A stretch of DNA of 64,000 nt. Origin: Acinetobacter sp. ANC 4173. GTDB lineage: Bacteria; Pseudomonadota; Gammaproteobacteria; Pseudomonadales; Moraxellaceae. Of this stretch, positions 44,190-52,570 are shown piece by piece. The first letter of the stretch is position 1. Every line of letters begins with the position of its first letter. Both the position numbers and the translations under genes were made by a program. The stretch lies in NCBI RefSeq assembly GCF_004331255.1, contig NZ_SJOF01000005.1:1-64000 (forward strand), in the 5' to 3' direction. A model generated the notes under the pieces. It made no database searches. It was not told the DNA's origin and saw only the letters and a program-made list of their open reading frames with translations.

Positions 44190-45581
44190 ATGTTGCAGCA
44201 GGCCGTAGAAGAGATGTTTGATCAGAATGTACTGATTAAGAAACCACTATACCGACCAGAAGTACAAAAGGTTATCGATCAACATAATTTAAAATATGTG
44301 TTAGCTCAGTTTGTCGACATTCATGGAGCTGCGAAAACAAAATCAGTCCCAATTTCGGGTTTAAAAGCAATAGAAAAAGATGGTGTTGGTTTTGCTGGTT
44401 TTGCAATTTCAGGCATGGGCATGCAACCGCATGGACCAGACTTCATGGTGAAAGGTGACTTATCTAGCCTCACACCAGTGCCATGGCAACCTGGCTACGG
44501 TCGTGTCGTCTGTGAAGGTTATGTCAATGGTGCACCGCATGTATACGATTCACGTTATGTATTACGTAAACAAGTCGAGCGTTTAAGTGCTAAAGGTTGG
44601 ACGCTAAATACTGGTTTAGAACCTGAATTTAGCCTGTTCCGCCGTGGTGAAGATGGCAAACTTAAAGCCGTAGATGACTCGGATACTTTGGATAAACCTT
44701 GCTATGACTATAAGGGTTTATCACGTTCACGAGAGTTTCTGGAACGTTTAACCGAAGCCTTAATTCCAGTCGGTTTCGATATTTATCAAATTGACCATGA
44801 AGATGCCAACGGTCAGTTCGAAATTAATTATACCTACAGCGATGCGATGAATTCGGCAGATATGTTCACTTTCTTCCGTATGGCAGCAGGTGAAATTGCG
44901 AATGATTTAGGCATTATCTGTTCATTTATGCCAAAGCCAGATCCGAAACGTGCGGGCAATGGGATGCACTTCCATTTATCCATTGGTAGTTCAGAATCCA
45001 GTAACCTGTTCCATGATCCAAGCGACCCTAAAGGCATGGGGCTATCCAAGATGGCTTACCACTTTATTGCGGGTTTACTAGAGCATGGTCCAGCACTGTG
45101 TGCCTTCTGTGCGCCGACAGTCAATTCATACAAACGCTTAGTGGTGGGTCGTTCACTCTCGGGTGCAACTTGGGCACCAGCATTTATTGCGTACGGTTCA
45201 AATAACCGTTCTGCCATGGTTCGTATTCCTTATGGTCGCATCGAACTCCGCTTACCAGATGCAGGTTGTAATCCATATCTGGTTTCTGCCGCCATTATCG
45301 CGGCAGGGCTAGATGGGATTGAACGTGAATTAATGCCACCAGAAGAATGTAATGAAAATCTCTACAACCTCAGCCTTGAAGAGATTGCAGCACGAGGCAT
45401 TAAAACCTTGCCGCAATCCTTAAAAGAAGCGGTGGATGCACTAAAAGCAGACCCATTGTTTGCAGAAAAAATGGGTGTAGAAATTGTGAACGAATTTATC
45501 AATCAGAAGAGCATGGAGTGGGTGGAATACAGCCGCCACGTCACTGACTGGGAAGTTCAACGTTATACCGAATTCTTCTAA
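44190..45581 (+). CDS. gmaS: Gamma-glutamylmethylamide synthetase (glutamine synthetase-like)
   Basis: The ATG at 44190 is preferred because AGGAG lies 10 bp upstream; the in-frame ATG at 44181 is only 1 bp from it. The protein (463 residues) has the glutamine synthetase layout: N-terminal beta-grasp ([20 protein letters not shown]), metal-binding EPEFSLF and [23 protein letters not shown]-site [19 protein letters not shown], and [19 protein letters not shown]. It lies directly upstream of three N-methylglutamate synthase genes. This order identifies GmaS, which joins methylamine to glutamate with ATP, rather than an ordinary glutamine synthetase. Confidence 0.88.
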   Translation: MLQQAVEEMFDQNVLIKKPLYRPEVQKVIDQHNLKYVLAQFVDIHGAAKTKSVPISGLKAIEKDGVGFAGFAISGMGMQPHGPDFMVKGDLSSLTPVPWQPGYGRVVCEGYVNGAPHVYDSRYVLRKQVERLSAKGWTLNTGLEPEFSLFRRGEDGKLKAVDDSDTLDKPCYDYKGLSRSREFLERLTEALIPVGFDIYQIDHEDANGQFEINYTYSDAMNSADMFTFFRMAAGEIANDLGIICSFMPKPDPKRAGNGMHFHLSIGSSESSNLFHDPSDPKGMGLSKMAYHFIAGLLEHGPALCAFCAPTVNSYKRLVVGRSLSGATWAPAFIAYGSNNRSAMVRIPYGRIELRLPDAGCNPYLVSAAIIAAGLDGIERELMPPEECNENLYNLSLEEIAARGIKTLPQSLKEAVDALKADPLFAEKMGVEIVNEFINQKSMEWVEYSRHVTDWEVQRYTEFF

Positions 45582-45628
45582 TTCAACTGAAATAAACATA
45601 TCAAATATTTAATTTTCGGAGAAATCTT

Positions 45629-46552
45629 ATGTGCGGAATTGTTGGCTTATATCTTAAAAACCCAGCGCTTGAATCACAATTAGGCAAGTTATTTGAACCA
45701 ATGCTAGAAGCCATGACTGGACGTGGTCCAGATAGTGCGGGCTTCGCCATTTATGGTGATGAAGTACAAGATGGCTGGGTCAAATTGACCTTACAAAGCA
45801 CAGATGAAAGCTTTAACTGGCAAGGTTTTACAGAAAAATTACAAGCAAAACTGGGCACAGGGTTTGACTGGTTTCAAAATGCAACTGCGGCGGTGTTAAA
45901 AGTTGAAGCAGATGAAGCAACTGTTCGTGCTGCCATTACTGAACTTGCGTCTGAACTTAGAATTATGAGCGTGGGGCAAAGCATTGAAATCTTAAAAGGC
46001 ATGGGTCTTCCAGTCGAAATTTCTGAACGTTTTGGCTTAGCTAAGATGAAAGGTAGCCACATCATTGGGCATACCCGTATGGCGACTGAAAGTGCTGTAA
46101 CGATGGAAGGCAGCCATCCTTTTTCTACGGGTGCCGACTTATGTTTAGTACATAACGGTTCATTATCGAATCATGCCCGTTTACGCCAAGAACTCAAACG
46201 TGAAGGCATTAGCTTTGAAACCGATAACGATACTGAAGTTGCGGCAGGTTATCTCACTTGGCGCTTACAGCAAGGGGACAATCTTGAGCAAGCGTTAAAT
46301 CATGCACTGGATGACTTAGATGGCTTCTTTACTTTTGCCATTGGGACACGCGATGGTTTTGCTGTGATTCGTGATCCGATTGCTTGTAAACCCGCGGTTT
46401 TGGCTGAAACGGATGATTACGTTGCCATGGCTTCTGAATATCAAGCCTTAGCCTCATTACCGAATATTGATAAAGCCAAAGTGTGGGAGCCAGAGCCAGC
46501 GACTTTATATGTTTGGGAACGTTCTTCAACCAATAGCAGTGCAGCAGCATAA
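45629..46552 (+). CDS. mgsA: N-methylglutamate synthase subunit A (class II glutamine amidotransferase-like)
   Basis: The 307-residue protein starts MCGIVGLYLKNP, with the N-terminal nucleophile cysteine (Cys2) of class II amidotransferases. Further motifs are EAMTGRGPDSAGFAIYG, IIGHTRMATESAVTMEGSHP, CLVHNGSLSNHARLRQELKR and TDNDTEVAAGYL. In N-methylglutamate synthase the subunit probably removes methylamine from gamma-glutamylmethylamide. It starts 47 bp after gmaS with CGGAGAAA as ribosome site and is followed by mgsB and mgsC. Related GlxB proteins exist, and gene order supports mgsA. Confidence 0.88.
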   Translation: MCGIVGLYLKNPALESQLGKLFEPMLEAMTGRGPDSAGFAIYGDEVQDGWVKLTLQSTDESFNWQGFTEKLQAKLGTGFDWFQNATAAVLKVEADEATVRAAITELASELRIMSVGQSIEILKGMGLPVEISERFGLAKMKGSHIIGHTRMATESAVTMEGSHPFSTGADLCLVHNGSLSNHARLRQELKREGISFETDNDTEVAAGYLTWRLQQGDNLEQALNHALDDLDGFFTFAIGTRDGFAVIRDPIACKPAVLAETDDYVAMASEYQALASLPNIDKAKVWEPEPATLYVWERSSTNSSAAA

Positions 46553-46578
46553 GTTAACAGGAAAATTGGAGCAAAAAT

Positions 46579-47307
46579 ATGAATAGCACAGTACTAGCAG
46601 AAAAAATGACTTCAACCACTTTTAAAGATACTTATGATCTAAGCGTGGATACGATTCGTGAGTTGAATCAGGCATTACATACTGCAGAAATTGTTGAAGA
46701 AGTCACATCTTGGAAAGTTAAAAATCCAGCGGGTCAACATAACATTGCCGTGGGGATTAAAGCGCCAGTTCAAGTCACCATTGATGGACATGCAGGTTAT
46801 TACTGTGCAGGCATGAATCAAGAAGCAGACATCGTGGTGAATGGTAATGTCGGTGTAGGCGTAGCTGAAAATATGATGTCAGGTTCTGTACATATTAAAG
46901 GCAATGCATCGCAAGCGGCAGGCGCAACGGCACATGGTGGTTTGCTGGTGATTGAAGGTGATGCAGGTGCCCGCTGTGGCATTTCTATGAAAGGCGTGGA
47001 TATTGTGGTGGGCGGTAGTATCGGTCACATGAGTTGCTTCATGGGTCAAGCAGGTCGCTTAGTGGTGTGCGGAGATGCAGGTGATGCACTTGGCGACTCA
47101 CTCTATGAAACCCGTATTTATGTTAAAGGCACAGTGAAATCACTGGGTTCAGATTGTATTGAAAAAGAAATGCGCCCTGAACATATTGCTGAATTGACAG
47201 AATTACTGGCGAAAGCAGGCTTTAATGAAGATGCATCGGCATTTAAACGCTATGGTTCCGCACGCCAACTTTATAACTTTAAAGTAGACAACGCATCTGC
47301 TTACTAA
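46579..47307 (+). CDS. mgsB: N-methylglutamate synthase subunit B (GXGXG-domain protein)
   Basis: The 242-residue protein is made mainly of the right-handed beta-helix seen at the C-terminus of glutamate synthase (GXGXG domain, about residues 55-210). Repeating turns include VNGNVGVGVAENMMSGSVHI, KGNASQAAGATAHGGLLVIE, GDAGARCGISMKGVDIVVGG and IGHMSCFMGQAGRLVVCGDA. It has no known catalytic residues and holds the complex together. Its place between mgsA and mgsC is the expected order, as glutamate synthase is split into three proteins here. Confidence 0.9.
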   Translation: MNSTVLAEKMTSTTFKDTYDLSVDTIRELNQALHTAEIVEEVTSWKVKNPAGQHNIAVGIKAPVQVTIDGHAGYYCAGMNQEADIVVNGNVGVGVAENMMSGSVHIKGNASQAAGATAHGGLLVIEGDAGARCGISMKGVDIVVGGSIGHMSCFMGQAGRLVVCGDAGDALGDSLYETRIYVKGTVKSLGSDCIEKEMRPEHIAELTELLAKAGFNEDASAFKRYGSARQLYNFKVDNASAY

Positions 47308-47334
47308 GAATTCAACGTATTTGGAGAAATTATC

Positions 47335-48669
47335 ATGACACAAGCGACTACTACATTTGAGCCAGTATTACGTGAATCCGCTACGTTTGATCGTTTGACG
47401 ATTCAAGAAATTCAACGTGCAGCTGCAACAGGGATTTACGACATTCGTGGTGGCGGTACTAAACGCCATTTACCACACTTTGATGATTTACTGCTTTTGG
47501 GCGCGAGTATGTCGCGTTATCCATTAGAAGGTTATCGTGAAAAATGTGGCACCGATGTGGTGTTGGGTACACGTTTTGCGAAAAAACCAATTCATTTAAA
47601 AATTCCAGTCACTATTGCAGGGATGAGCTTTGGTGCTTTGTCTGCTAATGCTAAAGAATCACTCGGTCGTGGTGCCTCTATGGTGGGGACATCAACCACG
47701 ACAGGTGATGGTGGTATGACACCTGAAGAACGTGGACACTCTGAAACTTTAGTGTACCAATATCTTCCTTCACGCTATGGAATGAACCCTGACGATTTAC
47801 GTAAAGCGGATGCCATTGAAATTGTTCTAGGGCAAGGTGCAAAACCAGGCGGTGGCGGTATGCTACTCGGTATGAAAGTCACTGAACGTGTTGCGGGTAT
47901 GCGTACACTTCCAGTGGGTGTCGATCAACGCAGTGCATGTCGCCATCCTGACTGGACTGGTCCAGATGACTTAGCAATTAAAATTGCTGAAATCCGAGAG
48001 ATCACGGATTGGGAAAAACCGATTTATGTCAAAATTGGTGCGAGCCGTCCGTACTATGATGTCAAACTTGCAGTGAAAGCAGGGGCTGACGTGATTGTAT
48101 TAGATGGTATGCAAGGTGGTACTGCCGCAACTCAAGAAGTATTTATTGAGCATGTCGGTATTCCAATTTTATCTGCGATTCCTCAAGCGGTTCAGGCATT
48201 GCAAGAAATGGGCATGCATCGTAAAGTTCAGCTCATTGTTTCAGGCGGTATTCGTACGGGTGCCGATGTTGCAAAAGCGATGGCACTGGGTGCAGATGCA
48301 GTGGCGATCGGTACCGCTGCACTGATTGCATTAGGTGATAACCATCCACGCTTGAATGATGAATTGAAAAAAATCGGATCTGCATCAGGTTACTATGATG
48401 ACTGGCAAAATGGTCGTGACCCAGCAGGGATTACCACACAAGATCCTGAGTTATCTAAAAATCTAGATCCGATTGAAGGTGGACGTCACTTGGCTAACTA
48501 TCTACGTGTGTTGGTACTTGAAGCACAAACCATGGCGCGTGCATGTGGTAAATCGCATTTGCATAATCTCGACCCTGAAGATTTAGTGGCTTTAACTGTA
48601 GAAGCAGCTGCGATGGCACGTGTTCCATTAGCAGGTACAAACTGGGTTCCAGGTCAACTCCAGTATTAA
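47335..48669 (+). CDS. mgsC: N-methylglutamate synthase subunit C (FMN-binding glutamate synthase-like)
   Basis: The 444-residue protein matches the central FMN domain of glutamate synthase: KIPVTIAGMSFGALSANAKE (about residues 87-106), TSTTTGDGGMTPEERGHSET, GQGAKPGGGGMLLGMKV, VLDGMQGGTAATQEVFIEHV and the phosphate-binding LIVSGGIRTGADVAKAMALG. It would transfer the methylamino group to 2-oxoglutarate, giving N-methylglutamate for MgdABCD. It is the last gene of gmaS-mgsABC and is followed 13 bp later by a hairpin. A rich GGAGAAA ribosome site precedes the start. Confidence 0.92.
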   Translation: MTQATTTFEPVLRESATFDRLTIQEIQRAAATGIYDIRGGGTKRHLPHFDDLLLLGASMSRYPLEGYREKCGTDVVLGTRFAKKPIHLKIPVTIAGMSFGALSANAKESLGRGASMVGTSTTTGDGGMTPEERGHSETLVYQYLPSRYGMNPDDLRKADAIEIVLGQGAKPGGGGMLLGMKVTERVAGMRTLPVGVDQRSACRHPDWTGPDDLAIKIAEIREITDWEKPIYVKIGASRPYYDVKLAVKAGADVIVLDGMQGGTAATQEVFIEHVGIPILSAIPQAVQALQEMGMHRKVQLIVSGGIRTGADVAKAMALGADAVAIGTAALIALGDNHPRLNDELKKIGSASGYYDDWQNGRDPAGITTQDPELSKNLDPIEGGRHLANYLRVLVLEAQTMARACGKSHLHNLDPEDLVALTVEAAAMARVPLAGTNWVPGQLQY

Positions 48670-48682
48670 TCATATTGAGTTA

Positions 48683-48713
48683 GTAAAAAGTAAGCCATGT
48701 GCTTACTTTTTAC
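48683..48713 (+). terminator. Hairpin terminator after mgsC
   Basis: GTAAAAAGTAAGC and GCTTACTTTTTAC form a perfect 13-bp stem with a CATGT loop; the 3' arm itself supplies the T-run. Confidence 0.85.
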
Positions 48714-48746
48714 ACTTTTAATATCAAAAAGTTAGTTTCGTTGATT

Positions 48747-48785
48747 GAGGATTAAATCTCTATTTCGACTCTCTTTACGTATGGT
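48747..48785 (+). pseudogene. IS5-family transposase scrap
   Basis: The frame encodes KSLFRLSLRMV followed by a stop and matches the N-terminal region of the transposase of the IS at 61514-62541, in the opposite orientation. It keeps the ancestral frame that the 62-kb copy has lost. Only about 40 bp are recognisable. The next 350 bp (to about 49130) hold more debris but no gene that I can name; a reverse-strand segment coding CPSCRCRKHFRSTI hints at another transposase remnant. Confidence 0.5.
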
Positions 48786-49137
48786 CTGAATAGCTACTAC
48801 AATTTTAGACACACATAACCATCCTTCATTAGTACTAATATAGACAAGAGCATTTACCCATAATAGGTTGTGCTAAGTTGAATTAAATTGTCGATCTAAA
48901 GTGTTTACGGCAACGACAGCTGGGGCACTGGCATGATTCTAGGTTTGATAGACATGCTGTGATTAGAGCTCATCTGCTTTTGTAAGATGACGCACCCGAT
49001 TAATCCCGCAACTTTCGTTAACATCTTTTAAATTACAGTGAATCTTGCGATAACGTTAGATACCACCAGATTCCAGCAGAACTGTCTAATCAGGCCTGAA
49101 AGCTGTTGCCATTTTCCTGCTTTTACTGGTCTGATTA

Positions 49138-49470
49138 CCAGTCTATGTGACGCTATTGATTATGCCTCCTACAGAATTCGAGAATTAGACATCACAGAGA
49201 ACAGTAAAGCTAGTAATGCTCCTGATCTAGCAACACTTATAAGTCGACAGAATCCTTACACAGAATTCCAAATTTACATCATTTAAGTAAGTTATATAAG
49301 TTACATAACTTAAGGATGGCAAAAGCATTACCCTTACAGCATATGCAGTTCAATAAAATACATAAGTTAAGTAAGATGAATAAGTTAAGTAAGTTTCATC
49401 ACTTAAGTACCGAGATGTGATAAAGATTTAAAATAAGCGTTACGACAAGAGTGCTTGGAGCGGAATAGAA
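49138..49470 (-). repeat. Diverged, inverted copy of the left-end repeat unit
   Basis: Read on the minus strand, this segment follows the unit at 1-322: AAGCACTCTTGTCGTAACGC, then TTTTAAATCTTTATCAC, GTACTTAAGTGATG, a long run of 9-bp-spaced AACTTA motifs, GGAATTCTGTGTAAGGATT, CTGTCGACTTATA and CTCTGTGATGTCTAATTCTC. It contains one iteron-like core (plus-strand 49236-49258). Its AACTTA motifs are denser than in the left array, with AACTTACTT, AACTTATTC, ATCTTACTT and AACTTATG in register. I infer a second cis-acting partition or replication-control site. The surrounding DNA has no gene. Confidence 0.75.
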
Positions 49471-49495
49471 GGTCCAGCGATGAGCTTGATAGTGT

Positions 49496-49517
49496 AAAGG
49501 GCATACAAATGCCCTTT
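49496..49517. terminator. Terminator-like hairpin beside the LysR fragment
   Basis: AAAGGGCAT-ACAA-ATGCCCTTT is a perfect 9-bp stem followed by TATT, immediately downstream of the leftward LysR fragment. Confidence 0.65.
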
Positions 49518-49519
49518 AT

Positions 49520-49936
49520 TCATGAAAGAATAATTTTGTTTAAAAAATATTCTAATATCATATTGTTTGACTTAGTTTTTTTAGTGACTAAACAAATTTC
49601 AGTTGCATAAATCATTTCGGATTCAAGTAGAGGCATCATTTTATTTTCCGAAACCCATTTTTTAGCATAGTGATCGGGAAGAAATCCAAGAAAATTTCCT
49701 GTAAGAATTAAAAAGGCTATTCCTTCGCGATCTGTTGCTGAGGCTTTGGTATTGAGTCTTTGTTGTAAATGAACTGCATCAGAAGGAATGTTATAGCTTG
49801 GCATAATTGCCTGCCAATTCTGTAACTCATTTAAGGACAAAAAGTGTGTTTTAGAAAATAGTGGATGCTGATTGCCACAATATAAATATGAATTTTCTTC
49901 GTAAAGATCAAAGTATAAATATGTAAAATTAAGAAT
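49520..49936 (-). pseudogene. C-terminal fragment of a LysR-type regulator
   Basis: The minus-strand frame from 49936 (just after an in-frame stop) to 49520 encodes about 138 residues of a LysR effector domain: YEENSYLYCGNQHPLF, REGIAFLILTGNFLGFLPDH and YAKKWVSENKMMPLL. The helix-turn-helix and the first half of the effector domain are missing, so it cannot work as a regulator. The break falls right beside the promoter of the divergent TonB receptor gene, suggesting rearrangement between the two. Confidence 0.75.
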
Positions 49937-49958
49937 TTAAGGTGTATTTTTATGAATT

Positions 49959-49977
49959 GTAAAATATAATCATTATC
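49959..49977. promoter_or_regulatory. Fur box upstream of the TonB-dependent receptor
   Basis: GTAAAATATAATCATTATC matches the 19-bp Fur consensus GATAATGATAATCATTATC at 15 positions, with the right 11 bp perfect. It lies 25 bp before the GTG start, so iron repression is likely. Confidence 0.7.
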
Positions 49978-50001
49978 ATCAGATCTTAGTGAAATTCTCC
50001 T

Positions 50002-52104
50002 GTGTTTAAACGTCGCTTATTGCCTAGCCTATTGCCTCTTAGTTGTATAATGCCAGTATTTGCGAATGATCAAATTAGTGCTCTTCCTACCATCAGCTTA
50101 CAAGCGACAAGTTCTTCCGAAGATGCTGAAAAATCTTATAAAGTCAGCTCAGCAAGTTCTGCCACTCGAACCAATACTTCACTAAAAGAAACTCCTCAGG
50201 CTGTTACCGTAGTTCCTGAAGCGGTGTTAAAGGACATTCAAGCTACCCGTTTATCGGAAGCACTTGATGTTGCCGGCGTTGGTCGAGCAAATAATTTTGG
50301 TGGACAAGGTTTAACGACATTTACTTCACGTGGATTTACCAGTGGTGAATATTACCGTAATGGTTTTCCAATTAACCGTGGTTATCCCAATGCTCCTGAT
50401 AGCATTACCGTGGAACGAGTTGAAGTCTTAAAAGGTGCATCATCGAGTTTATATGGTCGTGGTGATCCAGGTGGAACATTTAATATTGTAAGCAAAACAC
50501 CTCAAGCTGAACGTAAAACAACGCTGGGATTGAGTGTGGATCAGGAAGGTCTATACCGTAGCACTGTAGATACGACGGGGGCTATAACAGATGATGAACG
50601 TCTTACCTATCGCCTTAATTTAATGGGGGAAAATGGTGATACATACCGAGATCATGTCGATTCCAAGCGCTGGAATATTGCTCCTGTCATTCAATGGACA
50701 CCTACAGATACTACCAAGCTCACATTAGAAGCTGATTTTTTGCGCAATCAGCATGCTTTAGATCGCGGTTTTACCCGTTATGATGGACAACAAAAAGACT
50801 CATTTGATTCATCTGAATATTGGTGGGAATCAGGCAAAGACCGAAATCGCTTATATAACAATAACGACATGCTGCAATTTCGTATTGAACATGCATTGAA
50901 TGACGCGTGGAAATTGAATGTTGGTGCTCAATATTTAAATGGTAATCTGCATGGTTATGCTGTTGAAGCTAATGGGGTAAAAGCCGATAGCAATGGTGAA
51001 GTCATTACTCGTAACTATAATTGGCGTAACTTAGATTGGATTGATAAGAATTTCCAAGCCAATCTGGTCGGCCACTTTGATTTATTCAATCTAGAGCACA
51101 CCTTGATTTCAGGGATTGAGCTTGAAGAGTATGACTATAAATCTTATATCATCCGTTCCAAAGACGCTTTTGATCTAAATATCAATCAACCCTATGACAC
51201 GCAACCATTACCAGAATTGGTGAATGTAACTACAAATGACCGAGAAAAATTAAAAAGCCAAGCATTTTTTGTGCAAGATCAAATTCGTATCACAGATCGT
51301 TTAAATACTTTGATTGCGATGCGTTTTGAAAACTACCAACAAGATTACAGCAATTTTGTGAACAACACGTCTTGGTCTACAGACAATAATGCATTTGTTC
51401 CACGCGTTGGTTTAACTTATGACCTGACCGATCAATTCACAATTTACAGCAACATTAGTAAGTCATTTAAACCAAACTCTGGTGCAGATCGTAACAACCA
51501 AGGGTTTGATCCTGAAGAGGGTATTTCTTACGAAATCGGCTCAAAATATGCCTTGTTAGATAATCAGCTTTCATTTGATACGGCAATCTATTATGTGAAG
51601 AAAGAAAACGTCTTAACACTCGATCCATTAGATTCCACCAAAAGCATTGCTGCGGGTGAAGTCACCAGTAAGGGCTTGGATTTAAGCCTTGTTGGGAACA
51701 TCACACCTGAATGGAAAATTATGGGTAATTACGCTTATGTTGATGCTGCTGTCAGTAAAGATAATACTTTGGAAAAAGGCACACGTTTAGCCAATATTCC
51801 TCAAGACTCATTTAATCTATTGAGTATATATGAGTTTAAATCAGGCACATTCAATGGCTTAGGTTTAGGGATTAACCAACGCTTTGTTGGTAGTCGTAAA
51901 GGGCAAACAGCCAATCAAACCTACAACATGGGGAGTTATGCGACAACGGATCTTATATCTTATTACGATTGGAACAAAGATGTACGTTTAAGCTTTGATA
52001 TCAAAAATATCTTTAACGAAGAATATGATGATAGTGCCTTTAACCGTTATGTCTATCCGGGGCAACCTCGTACTGCAAAGTTTGGAATTAGTTATAGTTT
52101 CTAA
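50002..52104 (+). CDS. TonB-dependent siderophore receptor
   Basis: The gene starts with GTG and encodes 700 residues. A signal peptide (about residues 1-21, ending MPVFA) is followed by a plug domain (about 55-165; ATRTNTSLKETPQAVTVVPE, then SVERVEVLKGASSSLYGRGD-type sequence) and a 22-strand barrel ending in GQPRTAKFGISYSF. The family resembles FhuE/FoxA/FpvA-type receptors for ferric hydroxamate siderophores. There is no N-terminal signalling domain, so it is not of the FecA sigma-regulated type. Uptake needs TonB, ExbB and ExbD, which are not in the window. The Fur box predicts iron control. The actual siderophore is unknown. Confidence 0.9.
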   Translation: MFKRRLLPSLLPLSCIMPVFANDQISALPTISLQATSSSEDAEKSYKVSSASSATRTNTSLKETPQAVTVVPEAVLKDIQATRLSEALDVAGVGRANNFGGQGLTTFTSRGFTSGEYYRNGFPINRGYPNAPDSITVERVEVLKGASSSLYGRGDPGGTFNIVSKTPQAERKTTLGLSVDQEGLYRSTVDTTGAITDDERLTYRLNLMGENGDTYRDHVDSKRWNIAPVIQWTPTDTTKLTLEADFLRNQHALDRGFTRYDGQQKDSFDSSEYWWESGKDRNRLYNNNDMLQFRIEHALNDAWKLNVGAQYLNGNLHGYAVEANGVKADSNGEVITRNYNWRNLDWIDKNFQANLVGHFDLFNLEHTLISGIELEEYDYKSYIIRSKDAFDLNINQPYDTQPLPELVNVTTNDREKLKSQAFFVQDQIRITDRLNTLIAMRFENYQQDYSNFVNNTSWSTDNNAFVPRVGLTYDLTDQFTIYSNISKSFKPNSGADRNNQGFDPEEGISYEIGSKYALLDNQLSFDTAIYYVKKENVLTLDPLDSTKSIAAGEVTSKGLDLSLVGNITPEWKIMGNYAYVDAAVSKDNTLEKGTRLANIPQDSFNLLSIYEFKSGTFNGLGLGINQRFVGSRKGQTANQTYNMGSYATTDLISYYDWNKDVRLSFDIKNIFNEEYDDSAFNRYVYPGQPRTAKFGISYSF

Positions 52105-52110
52105 TCTTGA

Positions 52111-52140
52111 AAAAAGCCAGCATTCATGCTGGCTTTTTTA
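52111..52140 (+). terminator. Rho-independent terminator after the receptor gene
   Basis: AGCCAGCAT-TC-ATGCTGGCT is followed by six T, 10 bp after the stop codon. Confidence 0.9.
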
Positions 52141-52570
52141 CTGAATTGTAAAAGCTATTGTTAGGTGTATCGGATTTAACTTATGTTCACCTAAAGTTTA
52201 GTTCATAAATAAATTTTAAATTATATTAATAATTATCAATATTTTACTTAAATAATCTTAGTTCATGAACTTAACACGCTGATCAATTCATCTTTTAGAT
52301 GAATGGACTAAATTTGTTTAAGAGAGCGGTGATGGTCCATTGTTATATTTTTATTTAAAAAAATATAAAGCATGGTTTGTATTTTTTATCATCATAGCAT
52401 ATTCATTTCTGGGTTTTTTATTGGCTTTGTGATCTGGGAATATGTTTTACGGTAAAACAAAAGGCTCAACAAATCACAGAGTCCAACCCAATAAAGTCCG
52501 CTTCAGTTAGATTTTGCTTTATTCAAAGCTTTATCTCCTCCCTAAATAGCAGTTAATTCAGGGATACAGA
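52141..52570. other. Intergenic region between receptor and MocR genes
   Basis: This stretch is AT-rich and has no recognised gene. Very short frames near 52340-52470 could encode hydrophobic peptides of under 35 residues, but none has a convincing ribosome site. The segment ATTAATAATTATCAATATT (near 52220) weakly resembles a Fur site. Confidence 0.4.

Noticed and set aside
44190..48669. Ordinary glutamine synthetase and glutamate synthase genes
   Set aside because: Glutamate synthase is here split into amidotransferase, GXGXG and FMN proteins directly after a GlnA-like gene, the diagnostic order for gmaS-mgsABC.
49038..49286. 82-residue frame in the region before the LysR fragment
   Set aside because: It overlaps the inverted copy of the non-coding repeat unit and has no recognisable family.
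52340..52470. Tiny hydrophobic frames downstream of the TonB receptor
   Set aside because: They are under 35 residues, lack a ribosome site and have no neighbour that would predict a small membrane protein.
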